A stretch of 32,438 bases of DNA from Xylophilus sp. ASV27 (GCF_016428875.1 NZ_JAELTO010000046.1:1-32438); one strand, 5' to 3'; positions 1-9,652 are shown, counted from the stretch's first letter. Notes: a model not told the origin generated them from the sequence alone. Numbers and translations: made by a program.

Positions 1-72
<72 letters not shown>

Positions 73-723
73 CTGCAGATGGAGGCGCTGACCGCCGCCG
101 CCCTCGCCCACGCGCGCCCCGTGGCGCCGCCGCCCTTCAGCGGCGCGATGGCAGGCAGCCGGCCCGGCGTGCCGCCGCCGCAGCCGTTCCGGCTGCCGGA
201 GGGCCGGCCCATGCCGCCCAGCGTGTCCATGGCCGACCAGTTGCGCCAGCAGCAGGCCGAGCGGCTGCAGCGCCAGCAATGGGAGCACCAGCAGCGGCAG
301 CAGTTCCAGCAACAGCCGTTCCAGGACGCGCAGCAGCACAGCCCGCCGCCGGGCTACGACCCGCAGCGCGGCCAGGTCGAGCGCCAGCAGCGTGAACTGC
401 AGATGCAGCAGGAGCGCCTGATGCAGATGCAGCGCGAGCAGGCCGCGCGCCAGCAGGACATGCAGATGCGCCAGCGCATGGAGCAGATGCGCGCCGAGCA
501 GCAGCAGCGCCAGTTGCAGCAGGCCCAGCAGCAGCAAATGCAGCAACAACAGATGCAGCAGATGCAGGCGCAGCGCATGGAGCAGGAGCACCAGCGGCAA
601 CTGCAGCGCCAGTTGCAGATCCAGCAGCAACAGATGCAGCAACAGCCGCGGCGCGAAGGCATGCCGCCGCGCGAAGGCATGGGCATGATGCGGCGCGAGG
701 GGCCGCAACGCCGGCAGGAGTAG
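73..723 (+). CDS. Gln/Met-rich low-complexity protein, 3' end only
   Basis: This is the C-terminal 216 residues of a protein whose start lies off the window; an ATG at 58 lies in adapter sequence and is not a real start. The visible part opens with a Pro-rich stretch (about residues 15-50 of the fragment). It then becomes a long, highly charged Gln/Met/Arg-rich region built from short Q-rich heptad-like strings, so it is probably coiled coil or disordered. It ends in a basic tail with two copies of REGM. No catalytic motif or membrane segment is visible. It ends 36 bp before the stop of the convergent pmbA. I do not recognise a family. Low-complexity tails like this occur on some envelope or FecR-like proteins, but that is only a guess. 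Confidence 0.7.
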   Translation: MQMEALTAAALAHARPVAPPPFSGAMAGSRPGVPPPQPFRLPEGRPMPPSVSMADQLRQQQAERLQRQQWEHQQRQQFQQQPFQDAQQHSPPPGYDPQRGQVERQQRELQMQQERLMQMQREQAARQQDMQMRQRMEQMRAEQQQRQLQQAQQQQMQQQQMQQMQAQRMEQEHQRQLQRQLQIQQQQMQQQPRREGMPPREGMGMMRREGPQRRQE

Positions 724-759
724 ACGGCCGTTGTCGCAGGCGACTGGGCCGGGTGGAGG

Positions 760-2133
760 CTAGCTCCCCGCCACCATCATGCGGTCGATCAGGATCGAGC
801 CCACCGTCTTGGCGCCGTAGTTGTAGCTGTCCGCGCCCACGGCCTGGATGCCCTTGAACATCTGGCCCAGGTTGCCGGCGATGGTGATCTCCTGCACCGG
901 GAAGGCGATCTCGCCCTTCTCCACCCAGAAGCCGCTGGCGCCGCGCGAATAGTCGCCGGTGACGTAGTTCACGCCCTGCCCCATCAACTCGATCACGAAC
1001 AGGCCGGTGCCCAGCTTCTTGAGCATGGCGCGCAGGTCGTCGCCGGGCTGCGTCAGGCGCGAGGACAGCACCAGGTTGTGAGAGCCACCGGCGTTGCCGG
1101 TGGTCTTCATGCCGAGCTTGCGCGCGGAATAGGTGCTGAGGAAGTAGCCCTCGACGCGGCCGGCGTCCACCACCTTGCGCGCGCGGGTGCGCACGCCTTC
1201 GTCATCGAAGGGCGAACTGCCCTTGCCGCCCTTGATGAACGGGTCTTCCTCGACGTCGATGTGCTCCGGGAACACCTGCTGGCCCAGCGAGTCGAGCAGG
1301 AAGCTGCTCTTGCGGTAGAGCGCGCCGCCGCTCACGGCCTGGGTAAAGCCGCCGAGCAGGCCGGCGGCCAGCGGCGACTCGAACAGCACCGGGCATTCCG
1401 TGGTCGGAATCTTGCGCGCGCGCAGCCGCGACAAGGCACGCTCCGCGGCATAGCGGCCGACCGACTCGGGGCTGGCCAGATCGGCGGCGTTGCGCATTGA
1501 GCTGTACCAGGCGTCGCGCTGCATGTCGTCGCCGCGGCCGGCGATCGGCGCGACCGACATGCTGTGGCGCGAACTCGCATAGCCGCCGCGAAAGCCGCGC
1601 GTGTGCGCGCTGAAGAAATGCGACTGCTGCGCCGATACGCCGGCGCCCTCGCTGTTGGTGATGCGCCGGTCGGTCGACAGCGCCGCGGCCTCGCAGGCCA
1701 TGGCCATGCGCGCGGCCTGTTCGCTGTCGATGGCCCAAGGGTGGAACAGGTCGAGGTCGGGCTGCTCGGTGGCGATGTCCTCGGCGTCCGGCAGGCCGGC
1801 CGCCGGGTCTTCGGCGGTGAAGCGCGCGATGTCGTAGGCGGCCTGCACGGTCTGCTCGATCGCGGTCCGGGAAAAGTCGGAGGTGCTGGCATTGCCGCGG
1901 CGCTGGCCGAGGTAGACCGTCACGCCCAGCGACTTGTCGCGGTTGCGCTCGACCGTCTCGAGCTCGCCCTTGCGCACGCTGACGCTCAGGCCGCAGCCCT
2001 CGGAGGCCTCGGCGCCGACGTCGGTGGCACCGAGCTTCTTGGCATGGGAAAGCGCCGCGTCGACGATCTCTTCGAAAAACGCGCGGCTGTAGCTGAAGCC
2101 GCTGGCGGCTTCGGTCGGGGATGGGGTCTTCAT
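760..2133 (-). CDS. pmbA: Metalloprotease PmbA/TldE
   Basis: PmbA (TldE) is one half of the TldD/TldE protease, a cytoplasmic heterodimer that trims peptides such as microcin B17 and degrades CcdA. The 457-residue product has the family's normal length. Typical signatures are the early [20 protein letters not shown] segment, the mid-protein [15 protein letters not shown], the SSPFDDEGV segment and a C-terminal block with [19 protein letters not shown]. TldE carries the fold but not the metal ligands; those sit in TldD, which is not in this window. The ATG at 2133 was chosen because the upstream extension to 2223 adds 30 residues unlike the family. It is divergent from darP with 83 bp between, the same arrangement as in E. 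coli. A TATCAT hexamer on the minus strand lies so close to the ATG that the leader may be very short. Confidence 0.95.
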   Translation of the reverse strand: MKTPSPTEAASGFSYSRAFFEEIVDAALSHAKKLGATDVGAEASEGCGLSVSVRKGELETVERNRDKSLGVTVYLGQRRGNASTSDFSRTAIEQTVQAAYDIARFTAEDPAAGLPDAEDIATEQPDLDLFHPWAIDSEQAARMAMACEAAALSTDRRITNSEGAGVSAQQSHFFSAHTRGFRGGYASSRHSMSVAPIAGRGDDMQRDAWYSSMRNAADLASPESVGRYAAERALSRLRARKIPTTECPVLFESPLAAGLLGGFTQAVSGGALYRKSSFLLDSLGQQVFPEHIDVEEDPFIKGGKGSSPFDDEGVRTRARKVVDAGRVEGYFLSTYSARKLGMKTTGNAGGSHNLVLSSRLTQPGDDLRAMLKKLGTGLFVIELMGQGVNYVTGDYSRGASGFWVEKGEIAFPVQEITIAGNLGQMFKGIQAVGADSYNYGAKTVGSILIDRMMVAGS

Positions 2134-2216
2134 GGCGAGGGCTATGATACTTGCCGCCCTCCCCTCGCACCTTTGTTGCCCCGGCCTGCTCCACGCGGCC
2201 GCATCCATTTCCCGCC

Positions 2217-2870
2217 ATGTCACGCAAACTCAAGAAAGGCTACTTCGTCCGCGGCCAGTTCGTAGCCGAGGGCAGCGAGCTCGATCTCGAGCTCAAGCGC
2301 GAGCTCAAGGGCATCGACGAAGTCCGCACCGCCAGCCGCACCGACCTCAAGAAGGAAAGCGACGAGCTGCAGGAACTGGGCGAAGCCCTGCTGACCCTGC
2401 GCGCAGAGCTGCTCGCGCGCCTGAACCTGCCCGAGAAGCTGGCGGATGCGCTGGAAGACGCGCGGCGCATCACCAACTTCGAGGGCCGGCGCCGGCAGAT
2501 GCAGTTCATCGGCAAGCTCATGCGCAAGCTCGACGAGGCCACGCGCGAAGCCGCGCGCGCGGCGCTTGACGAGCAGCACAGCGGCTCGGCCCGCGACACC
2601 CTGGCGCTGCACGAGGCCGAGCAGGCGCGCGCCGCCCTGATCGCCGACGACGATGCGGTGCAGCGCTGGATCGCGCGCTTCCCCGGCACCGACACGCAGC
2701 AGTTGCGCGCCCTGGTGCGCCAGGCGCGCAAGGACGCCGTGCCGGAGAAGCCCGGCCTGGCGCCGCGCCACGGCCGCGCCTACCGCGAGATCTTCCAGTT
2801 CGTGCGCGCGCAGTTGAGCGGCGAAGACGCGCCCACCGGCCACGGCACGGCGGAGGACGGCGATGACTGA
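2217..2870 (+). CDS. darP: Ribosome maturation protein DarP (YjgA, DUF615)
   Basis: This is a DUF615/YjgA family protein of 217 residues. In E. coli the homologue (DarP) associates with late 50S precursors and helps 23S rRNA maturation. The sequence shows the family's charged helical bundle: LDLELKRELKGID near the N-terminus, NFEGRRRQMQFIGKLMR in the middle, and RAYREIFQFVRAQL near the C-terminus. The ATG at 2217 starts MSRKLKKGY, matching the basic start of the family; an upstream in-frame ATG at 2151 would add 22 proline-rich residues and is unlikely. It is divergent from pmbA, as in E. coli. Its 3' end overlaps mogA by 8 nt, which suggests translational coupling. Confidence 0.93.
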   Translation: MSRKLKKGYFVRGQFVAEGSELDLELKRELKGIDEVRTASRTDLKKESDELQELGEALLTLRAELLARLNLPEKLADALEDARRITNFEGRRRQMQFIGKLMRKLDEATREAARAALDEQHSGSARDTLALHEAEQARAALIADDDAVQRWIARFPGTDTQQLRALVRQARKDAVPEKPGLAPRHGRAYREIFQFVRAQLSGEDAPTGHGTAEDGDD

Positions 2871-3459
2871 TGCCGCCCCCGAGCCGGTACGCATCGGCAT
2901 CGTCTCGATCAGCGACCGCGCCAGCCGCGGCGTCTACCAGGACCAGGGCCTGCCCGCGCTGCAGGACTGGCTGGGCCGCGCGCTGAAGAACCCGGTCACC
3001 TTCGAAGCCCGGCTGATCCCGGACGAGCAGGCCACCATCAGCGCGACGCTGATCGCGCTGGTGGACGCCGGCTGCGCGCTGGTGCTGACCACCGGCGGCA
3101 CCGGCCCCGCGCCGCGCGACGTCACGCCCGAGGCCACGCTGGCCGTGGCCGAGCGCGAACTGCCGGGTTTTGGCGAGCAGATGCGCCAGATCAGCCTGCG
3201 CTTCGTGCCCACCGCCCTCCTGTCGCGCCAGGTCGGCGTGGTGCGCGGCCAGAGCCTGATCCTGAACCTGCCCGGCCAGCCCAAGGCCATCGCCGAGACG
3301 CTGGAGGGCCTGAAGCACCCCGACGGCAGCCAGGCCGTGCCCGGCATCTTCGCCGCCGTGCCCTACTGCATCGACCTGATCGGCGGGCCGTACCTGGAAA
3401 CCAACGACGCAGTCTGCAAGGCGTTCCGGCCCAAGTCGGCGCAACGGCCGGTTTGCTGA
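2863..3459 (+). CDS. mogA: Molybdopterin adenylyltransferase MogA
   Basis: MogA activates molybdopterin by adenylylation (MPT + ATP to MPT-AMP) before molybdate insertion, in the cytoplasm. The 198-residue protein has the MoCF fold signatures: VSISDRASRGVYQDQG at the start, the nucleotide-binding loop LTTGGTGPAPRDVTPEAT (about residues 76-93), and the LPGQPKAIAE motif (about 136-145). A strong GGAGG ribosome site (2852-2856) sits 6 nt before the ATG. The ATG lies inside the end of darP, so the two genes are likely co-transcribed. The gene converges on cysE, with an inverted repeat between them. MoaB is the close alternative, but the length and the GVYQDQG/PRDVTPEAT loops fit MogA. Confidence 0.92.
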   Translation: MTDAAPEPVRIGIVSISDRASRGVYQDQGLPALQDWLGRALKNPVTFEARLIPDEQATISATLIALVDAGCALVLTTGGTGPAPRDVTPEATLAVAERELPGFGEQMRQISLRFVPTALLSRQVGVVRGQSLILNLPGQPKAIAETLEGLKHPDGSQAVPGIFAAVPYCIDLIGGPYLETNDAVCKAFRPKSAQRPVC

Positions 3460-3470
3460 CATTCAAATTT

Positions 3471-3552
3471 GATAGCATGAAGCCTTAGGGCCATCTGCCT
3501 TTCAGCAAATAAAAGGCTGGAAACGCAGATGAATCTAAGGCTTCATGCTATC
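3471..3552. repeat. 18-bp perfect inverted repeat with nested imperfect hairpin
   Basis: The arm GATAGCATGAAGCCTTAG (3471-3488) is exactly complementary to 3535-3552, with 46 nt between. Inside, ATCTGC (3493-3498) pairs with GCAGAT (3525-3530), and CTTTCAGC pairs imperfectly with GCTGGAAA, so the whole segment can fold into one long stem. It lies between the convergent mogA and cysE, where a two-way terminator would be expected, but neither side has a clear U tract. The GATAGCAT...AAGCC arm resembles the interspersed repeats at 10.90, 28.82 and 29.91 kb. Confidence 0.85.
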
Positions 3553-3568
3553 CAAAAAGAAGCAATCG

Positions 3569-4336
3569 CTACTTTCCCACCAGCTCCTTGAGCTTGCCGG
3601 CGGCAAAGCGCTCCTCCAGCGCCGCATCGCACGGCATGCAGTCGCGGCCGCGGCCCTGGGACAGGGCCTCGATGGCCTGCCACAGCAGCGCGATCTGGTG
3701 CTCCTGCGAGGCGGCGTTGTCGATCAGGCCCTTCATGGCCTGGCTCACCGGGTCGTCTTCCTGGGTGACGCCGTAGGCCGAGAACTTGCGCTCGGGCGTG
3801 GCGTCGGCGCTGGCGCCGCTCTTCGACGGGATGATGCGCGCCGGGATGCCGACCGCCGTGGCGCCGGCGGGCACCGGCTTGATGACGACGGCGTTGCTGC
3901 CGATCTTGGCGCCGTCGCCCACCGTGAAGCCGCCCAGCACCTTGGCGCCGGCGCTCACCACCACGTCGCGCCCGAGCGTGGGATGGCGCTTGGCGCCCTT
4001 GTAGAGCGAGGTGCCGCCCAGCGTCACGCCCTGGTAGATGGTGCAGCCGTCGCCGATCTCGGCGGTCTCGCCGACCACCACGCCCATGGCGTGGTCGAAG
4101 AACACGCGCTGGCCCAGCACCGCGCCGGGATGGATCTCGATGCCGGTGAGCCAGCGCGCGATGTGCGAGATGAAGCGGCCCAGCCACTTGAAGCCGCGCG
4201 TCCAGCAGCCATGCGCGAGCCGGTGCAGCACCACCGCGTGCAGCCCCGGGTAGCAGGTGATCACCTCCCACGTGCTGCGCGCGGCGGGATCGCGGTCGAG
4301 GATGCACTGGATGTCGGAGCGCAGGCGGTCGAACAT
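3569..4336 (-). CDS. cysE: Serine O-acetyltransferase CysE
   Basis: CysE transfers an acetyl group from acetyl-CoA to L-serine, the first committed step of cysteine synthesis. The 255-residue product has the helical N-terminal region and then the left-handed beta-helix hexapeptide repeats ([59 protein letters not shown]). The Asp-His of FFDH and the His of KRHPT are the known catalytic and substrate residues. After the beta-helix there is an ~85-residue tail, which I think is common in betaproteobacterial CysE. The ATG at 4336 ([10 protein letters not shown]) is the natural start; the frame continues upstream inside trmJ without family similarity. It follows trmJ after 32 bp and is probably co-transcribed with it. 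Confidence 0.94.
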   Translation of the reverse strand: MFDRLRSDIQCILDRDPAARSTWEVITCYPGLHAVVLHRLAHGCWTRGFKWLGRFISHIARWLTGIEIHPGAVLGQRVFFDHAMGVVVGETAEIGDGCTIYQGVTLGGTSLYKGAKRHPTLGRDVVVSAGAKVLGGFTVGDGAKIGSNAVVIKPVPAGATAVGIPARIIPSKSGASADATPERKFSAYGVTQEDDPVSQAMKGLIDNAASQEHQIALLWQAIEALSQGRGRDCMPCDAALEERFAAGKLKELVGK

Positions 4337-4368
4337 GACTTCTGGTGGGTTCGTGATGTGCAGGCAGT

Positions 4369-5112
4369 CTATCGACTCGCTCCCGCGGCCGCCGACATGG
4401 CCTTGGCGACACCGCGCAGGATGTGGATTTCCTCCTCGGTCAACTGGGCGCGATGGAAAAGCTGCTGCAGCCGCGGCATGAGCTTCTTGGGCGCGGCGGG
4501 GTCGAGGAAGCCGATGTCCACCAGCGAGCGCTCCCAGTGCTCCAGCATGCCGGCCACCTGCTGGGTGTCGGCGCGGCGCGCCGCGGCTGCGGCCGGCGCC
4601 GGCACGGCGTCGAAGCCGCCCAGCGCCAGCCGCCACTCATAGGCGATGACCTGCACCGCGGCGCCCAGGTTGAGCGAGCCGAACTGCGGGTGGGTGGGGA
4701 TGCGCAGCGCGACGTGGCAGCGGTACACGTCCTCGTTCTGCATGCCGAAGCGCTCGGAGCCGAACAGGAAGCCGACGCCGGCCTCCCCCGCCGCCGCGGC
4801 GCCGGCGGCAAAGGCCGGCAGGTGCTCGCGCGGTGCGCGGGTGGGCGGGCCGAAGTCGCGCGGGACCATGGCCGTGGCGCAGAGGTGGGTGATGCCATCG
4901 AGCGCCTCGTCCAGGGTGGCGACGATGCGGGCCCGGTCCAGCACGTCGAGCGCGCCGCTGGCGCGCTGGATGGTTTCCTCGCGCCGCAGCACGTTGTCCC
5001 AGCGCGGCGCCACCAGCACCAGTTCGTCGAAGCCCATGGTCTTCATGGCGCGCGCGGCGGCGCCGACGTTGCCGGCATGGCTGGTCTGGATCAGGATGAA
5101 GCGGGTGCGCAT
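4369..5112 (-). CDS. trmJ: tRNA (Cm32/Um32) 2'-O-methyltransferase TrmJ
   Basis: This SpoU-family (SPOUT) methyltransferase is predicted to methylate the ribose of tRNA position 32 using S-adenosylmethionine. The 247 residues show the three SPOUT motifs: the N-terminal [22 protein letters not shown], the [15 protein letters not shown] knot loop near the middle, and [23 protein letters not shown]-terminal helical domain follows ([24 protein letters not shown]), as in TrmJ rather than other SpoU proteins. The ATG at 5112 starts [15 protein letters not shown]; an upstream start at 5166 adds 18 residues and is unlikely. It is divergent from suhB with 110 bp between, an association also found in enterobacteria. 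Confidence 0.93.
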   Translation of the reverse strand: MRTRFILIQTSHAGNVGAAARAMKTMGFDELVLVAPRWDNVLRREETIQRASGALDVLDRARIVATLDEALDGITHLCATAMVPRDFGPPTRAPREHLPAFAAGAAAAGEAGVGFLFGSERFGMQNEDVYRCHVALRIPTHPQFGSLNLGAAVQVIAYEWRLALGGFDAVPAPAAAAARRADTQQVAGMLEHWERSLVDIGFLDPAAPKKLMPRLQQLFHRAQLTEEEIHILRGVAKAMSAAAGASR

Positions 5113-5137
5113 GGGAACCGTGCCGCGGGCCGGCGGG

Positions 5138-5143
5138 TAAAAT
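5138..5143 (+). promoter_or_regulatory. Possible -10 element upstream of suhB
   Basis: A TAAAAT hexamer lies in the 110-bp gap between divergent trmJ and suhB, about 80 nt before the suhB ATG. No convincing -35 is seen 17 bp upstream. A similar GTAAAATC string occurs upstream of the Anbu gene. Confidence 0.3.
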
Positions 5144-5222
5144 CCGCACATTGTCGCCGCCCGCATCGCCGGGTGGCTCCGCGCCCCCCGGGCCGCCGCA
5201 CCGCTCCTCCGTCACAACCGAT

Positions 5223-6182
5223 ATGTCGTCCAACCTGCATCCCATGCTCAACGTGGCCATCAAGGCCGCACGCGCCGCCGGCGCCATCATCAACCGCGCC
5301 GCGCTCGACATCGAGTCGGTGCGCATCTCGCAGAAGCAGGTGAACGACTTCGTCACCGAGGTGGACCACGCCAGCGAGCAGGCGGTGATCGAGACGCTGC
5401 TCACCGCCTACCCGGGCCACGGCATCCTGGCCGAGGAGTCGGGCAGCGAGCACGGCGCGCGCGACTCCGAGTTCGTCTGGATCATCGATCCGCTGGACGG
5501 CACCACCAACTTCATCCACGGCTTCCCGGTCTATTGCGTGAGCATCGCGCTGGCCGTGCGCGGCAAGATCGAGCAGGCCGTGGTCTACGACCCGACCCGC
5601 AACGACCTGTTCACCGCCACCAAGGGCCGCGGCGCCTACATGAACGAGCGGCGCATCCGCGTCTCCAGGCGCACGCGGCTGCAGGAGTCGCTGGTGTCCA
5701 CCGGCTTCCCGTTCCGCCCGGGCGACAACATGCAGCAGTACCTGCAACTGATGGGCGAGGTCATGCAGCGCACCGCCGGCCTGCGCCGCCCGGGCGCCGC
5801 CGCGCTCGACCTGGCCTACGTGGCCGCGGGCTTCACCGAGGGCTTCTTCGAGACCGGGCTCTCGCCCTGGGACGTGGCGGCCGGCTCGCTGCTGGTGACC
5901 GAGGCCGGCGGCCTGGTCGGCAACTTCACCGGCGAGGCCGACTTCCTGGAGCAGCGCGAATGCCTGGCGGCCAGCCCGCGCATCTACGGGCAACTGGTGA
6001 GCCTGATCGGCAAGTACTCCAAGTTCGCGGGCGTGGCGGCCAAACGCTCGGCCGCCTACGTCCCGATCGGCGACGAGCCCGCGGAAGAGTCCGCCGCCGC
6101 CCCGGCGCCGGAAGAATCCCCCGCAGCACCGCCGGTGCGCAAGCTCACGCGCGTGCGCAAGACCTCCGGCACGGATCTCTGA
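5223..6182 (+). CDS. suhB: Inositol-1-monophosphatase SuhB
   Basis: This is an inositol monophosphatase family enzyme (319 residues), the Mg-dependent phosphatase that in E. coli also acts in rRNA antitermination complexes. Metal-site motifs are visible: the EESG box (about residues 71-74), [17 protein letters not shown] (about 88-104) and [15 protein letters not shown] (about 218-232). The ATG at 5223 ([12 protein letters not shown]) is the family start; an earlier in-frame ATG at 5151 adds 24 proline-rich residues. Beyond the normal end of the fold there is an additional ~50-residue tail rich in Ala, Glu and Pro that ends in a basic [10 protein letters not shown] segment. It is divergent from trmJ and followed 12 bp later by the FUSC gene. 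Confidence 0.94.
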   Translation: MSSNLHPMLNVAIKAARAAGAIINRAALDIESVRISQKQVNDFVTEVDHASEQAVIETLLTAYPGHGILAEESGSEHGARDSEFVWIIDPLDGTTNFIHGFPVYCVSIALAVRGKIEQAVVYDPTRNDLFTATKGRGAYMNERRIRVSRRTRLQESLVSTGFPFRPGDNMQQYLQLMGEVMQRTAGLRRPGAAALDLAYVAAGFTEGFFETGLSPWDVAAGSLLVTEAGGLVGNFTGEADFLEQRECLAASPRIYGQLVSLIGKYSKFAGVAAKRSAAYVPIGDEPAEESAAAPAPEESPAAPPVRKLTRVRKTSGTDL

Positions 6183-6194
6183 CGCCTGCCCTCG

Positions 6195-8363
6195 ATGGGG
6201 CTGCCGGCACGCTTGCGCAAGAAGGCCTGGCGGGCGCTGTGCATGCTGCTGGGCCACCACATCACCAACGGCCTGGCGGTGGCCGTGGGCTTGATGCTGG
6301 TCACGGTGAGCATCTACCTGCTGGACGACCTGTCGGCCGCCTCGGCGGGCGCCGTGGGCGCGCTGATCGCCACGCTGCCCGACATGCCCGCGCAGAAGCG
6401 GCACAAGTTCCAGCAACTGCTGCCCGTGGCCGCGCTGGGCGCGCCGCTGTACCTGGCCATGCAGCTCGCGCACGAAAGCGCGCTGCAGCAGGGCGCGGTG
6501 CTGGTCTGCGGCACCTTCGTCGCCTTCATGGGCACGGCCTGGGGCAAGCGCGGCGGCCCGCTCAGCGCCGGGCTGATGTTCTCGATGCTGTTTTCCATGG
6601 CCTCGCCCGCCGCCGGTTTTGTGCTGGCGCTGGAGCGCACCGGCTGGTTCGTGTGCGGCGCGGGGCTCTACATGGTCTATGCGGTGGCGGCCAACGGCCT
6701 GCTCAATGCGCGCTACCGCGTGCAGTTGCTGGCTGCCACGCTGCTGGAGTTCGCCGAGGCGCTGCGCAGCCAGTCGCGCCGCTTCTCGCCCTATGCCGAG
6801 AGCGAGGTCTTGACCGGCGACATGCTGCGCCGCCAGGCCGCGCTGGCCGACACGCTGCAGGCCGCGCGCGACGTGGTGCTGGAGTCGCCGCGCACGCCGC
6901 AGCGCCAGAAGCTCGCGGGCATGCTGCTGAGCCTGCTGGAGGCGCGCGACCAGTTGGTGGCCTGCGAGCTCGACACGCAGACCCTCTCCAGCGGCGACCT
7001 GGCCGCGCTGCCGCCGCTGGCCGACGCGCTGGCGGCGGCGGCGCGCCAGATCGACGTGCTGGCCACGGCCCTGTTGCTGGGCCGCCGCGCGGCCGACGCG
7101 CAGGCCGTGCGCATCGCGCTCGGGCGGCTGTACCCGGCTGACGCACGGGCGCCGGCCGGCGATGCACCGTCGCCGCCCGCCCCGGCCCTGTCGGCCAGCG
7201 TGCGCGACGCGGCGCTGCGCGTGGCGGCCATCGGCGACGAGGTCGAGCGCCTGTTCGGCCTGGCGCGCGGCGACGAGGCGCCGGAACTGGCCACGGTGCG
7301 CGAGAACTGGCAGCTCTTCATCAGCCCCACCGGCTGGTCCTGGACGCCGCTGAAGTCCGAGCGCGGCTGGTACGGCCCCACGCTGCGCCAGGCGCTGCGC
7401 GCGGCCGCCGCCATCGGCACCGGCTTTGCCATCGCGTTGCACCTGCCCTGGGGCACGCACAAGTACTGGGTGCTGATCACCATCACCGTGGTGATGCGCG
7501 CCAACCTGGCCCAGACGCTGCAGCGGCGCAACGCGCGCATCGCCGGCACCCTGCTCGGATGCCTGGTGGTGATGGCATTTTTGTCCACCCACCCGCGGCC
7601 GATCGCCATCCTCGGCTGCATCGCCATCGGCGCGGCCATCGGGCATGCGTTCGTGGTCCGGCGCTACCTCATCACCGCCACCGCCGCCACCACCCAGGGC
7701 ATGCTGCAGGCCCACCTGCTCAACGCCGGCGCCCATCCGGCCTTCGCCGTCGGCGAGCGCATCGGCGACACGCTGATCGGCGCCGTCATCGCCTGGCTCT
7801 TCAGCTACGTGCTGCCGGTCTGGGAGCGCGACCAGGTGCCGCGCCTGGTGCAGCGGGTGCTGCGCGCGCAGGCCCGCCATGCGCGGCTGGCGCTCACGGC
7901 CGGGGTCGAGCGCGCACCCGACGTCGACTGGCGGCTGGGGCGGCGCGAGGCCTACGACAGCCTGTCCGCGCTGGGCCAGGCCGCCGGGCGCACCCTGTCC
8001 GAGCCGGCCCGGGTCCAGCTGCCGCTGGAGCCGCTGGAAACCCTGCAGGCGCAGAGCTACCGCCTGCTGGCGCAACTGACCGCGGTCAAGTCCACCCTCC
8101 AGCTGCGCCGCGGCCAACTGCAGATGGAGCTGGTGGCGCCGGCGCTGGAGCGCACGGCCACGGCCATCGAAGAGGCGCTGAACACGTCCGCGGCCAGCGG
8201 GCGGCCGGAGCAGCCCGAAGCCCCCGAGCCGCCGGACGATGCGTCCATGCGCCCGCCCGACGCGCTGGCCGACGACCTCACGCCCTGGCTGCTGGGCCGG
8301 CTGGCGCTGGCCCAGGCCACCGCGCTGCGCCTGCGCCGCGCGGCCGATCGCGCGCTCGGCTGA
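6195..8363 (+). CDS. FUSC-family inner-membrane protein (YccS/aromatic acid exporter-like)
   Basis: This 722-residue integral membrane protein has the two-part layout of the FUSC/YccS/AaeB group. An N-terminal block of hydrophobic helices spans about residues 15-175. A largely soluble helical region follows (about 175-400). A second membrane block starts near residue 405 and carries the recognisable FUSC segment KYWVLITITVVMRANLAQT with QRRNARIAGTLLG (about 424-455). A soluble C-terminal tail of about 180 residues ends the protein. Members are thought to export aromatic carboxylic acids or to act in envelope processes; the substrate cannot be read from sequence. It lies 12 bp after suhB and 68 bp before an MscS-type channel, so a membrane-stress or efflux pairing is possible. 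Confidence 0.85.
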   Translation: MGLPARLRKKAWRALCMLLGHHITNGLAVAVGLMLVTVSIYLLDDLSAASAGAVGALIATLPDMPAQKRHKFQQLLPVAALGAPLYLAMQLAHESALQQGAVLVCGTFVAFMGTAWGKRGGPLSAGLMFSMLFSMASPAAGFVLALERTGWFVCGAGLYMVYAVAANGLLNARYRVQLLAATLLEFAEALRSQSRRFSPYAESEVLTGDMLRRQAALADTLQAARDVVLESPRTPQRQKLAGMLLSLLEARDQLVACELDTQTLSSGDLAALPPLADALAAAARQIDVLATALLLGRRAADAQAVRIALGRLYPADARAPAGDAPSPPAPALSASVRDAALRVAAIGDEVERLFGLARGDEAPELATVRENWQLFISPTGWSWTPLKSERGWYGPTLRQALRAAAAIGTGFAIALHLPWGTHKYWVLITITVVMRANLAQTLQRRNARIAGTLLGCLVVMAFLSTHPRPIAILGCIAIGAAIGHAFVVRRYLITATAATTQGMLQAHLLNAGAHPAFAVGERIGDTLIGAVIAWLFSYVLPVWERDQVPRLVQRVLRAQARHARLALTAGVERAPDVDWRLGRREAYDSLSALGQAAGRTLSEPARVQLPLEPLETLQAQSYRLLAQLTAVKSTLQLRRGQLQMELVAPALERTATAIEEALNTSAASGRPEQPEAPEPPDDASMRPPDALADDLTPWLLGRLALAQATALRLRRAADRALG

Positions 8364-8431
8364 GAAGGCCTGAGCGCGCTTTTCTTCCTCCCCGGGGCCA
8401 TGCCCCCATATCTCCCAGGAAAGGTGGACGG

Positions 8432-9523
8432 ATGCCCGATTTGTCGCAATTCTCCCCGTGGGTCGCCACCGCCATTGGCGCCGTGCTGGCCGTCATCGCC
8501 GCACTGGTGGCCTACCGCATCGGCGCGCTGGTTCTGCTGCGCGCCACCCAGCCCGCACCCGTGCTGCACGCCACCCTGCGCGCCTGCCAGCGCGCCGCGC
8601 GGCTGGTGCTGCCGCTGCTGGCGCTGCAGCTGGTGTGGCAGGCCGCGGGGAACGACATGCGCCTCATCGAGAGCGTGCGGCACCTCAACGGGCTGCCGCT
8701 GATCGCGGCCACCACCTGGCTGGGCATCAGCGCCATCAACGGGCTCGCGACAGGCGTCATCGCCCGGCATCCGCACGCCGTGGACGACCACCTGCAGGCG
8801 CGCCGCATCATGACGCAGGCGCGCGTGCTGGCCCGCACCGCCACCGTGGTCGCGCTGTTCGCCGGGATGGCGATGATGCGGATGACCTTCCCCGGCGCGC
8901 GCCAGGTGGGGGCGAGCCTGCTGGCCTCGGCCGGCGTGGTCGGCATCGTGGCCGGCATCGCCGCGCGGCCGGTGTTCAGCAATCTGATCGCCGGCCTGCG
9001 GATCGCGCTGGCACAGCCGATCCGCATCGACGACGTGCTGATCGTGCAGGGCGAATGGGGCCGGGTCGAGGAAATCACCGGCACCTACGTGGTGCTGAAG
9101 ATCTGGGACGACCGGCGCCTGATCATCCCGCTGCAGTGTTTCGTCGAGAACCCGTTCCAGAACTGGACGCGTACCGGCTCGCAGTTGCTGGGCTCGGTGT
9201 TCCTCAGCGTCGACTTCGCCATGCCGATCGCACCGCTGCGCGCCGAGCTGGACCGCCTGGTGCCCACCCTGCCGGAATGGGACGGCCGCTTCTTCAACCT
9301 GCAGGCCACCGACACCACCGAGCGCACCATGCAGTTGCGCGTGCTGGTCACGGCGCAGTCCTCGGGCAAGGCCTTCGACCTGCGCTGCCAGGTGCGCGAG
9401 GCCATGATCGGCTTCATGCAGCGCGAATACCCGCAGCACCAGCCCACGCTGCGCGTGCTGGGCGGCCAGACGCTGGCGGATGGCCCAGGCGGTGCGGCGG
9501 AAGCCGGCTTGAAACGGGGCTGA
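8432..9523 (+). CDS. Small-conductance mechanosensitive channel (MscS family)
   Basis: This 363-residue protein has hydrophobic helices at the N-terminus (about 10-30, 45-70, 85-110 and 130-155). The MscS signature follows: a Gly/Ala-rich pore helix with LLASAGVVGIVAGIAARPVF and SNLIAGLRIALAQPIRIDD, then the beta domain with GEWGRVEEITGTYVVLKIWD and RRLIIP. The C-terminal cytoplasmic region contains an MscS alpha/beta-like segment (MQLRVLVTAQSSG). Such channels release solutes on hypo-osmotic shock. The start at 8432 has a good AGGAAAGG ribosome site (from 8417). It is longer than E. coli MscS (286 aa) because of the additional N-terminal helices. The frame is open far upstream, inside the FUSC gene, but that part is a shadow. 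Confidence 0.92.
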   Translation: MPDLSQFSPWVATAIGAVLAVIAALVAYRIGALVLLRATQPAPVLHATLRACQRAARLVLPLLALQLVWQAAGNDMRLIESVRHLNGLPLIAATTWLGISAINGLATGVIARHPHAVDDHLQARRIMTQARVLARTATVVALFAGMAMMRMTFPGARQVGASLLASAGVVGIVAGIAARPVFSNLIAGLRIALAQPIRIDDVLIVQGEWGRVEEITGTYVVLKIWDDRRLIIPLQCFVENPFQNWTRTGSQLLGSVFLSVDFAMPIAPLRAELDRLVPTLPEWDGRFFNLQATDTTERTMQLRVLVTAQSSGKAFDLRCQVREAMIGFMQREYPQHQPTLRVLGGQTLADGPGGAAEAGLKRG

Positions 9524-9652
9524 AACCCGAGACCCGCTGCGGCCCCTCGCCGCTCAAGCACGGGGCAGCAGCCCGCCCGCAGGAATCGCCGCCTCGACCG
9601 CGCCCAGCTCACAGCCTGGGCCCGGCTGGGGCGGGATCCATCGTCCAGCCCG

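Noticed and set aside
5091-8117. 1008-codon open frame on the minus strand
   Set aside because: It lies opposite suhB and the FUSC gene, whose families are clear. The translation is Gly/Arg/Gln/His-rich with no domain, as expected for antisense frames in GC-rich DNA.
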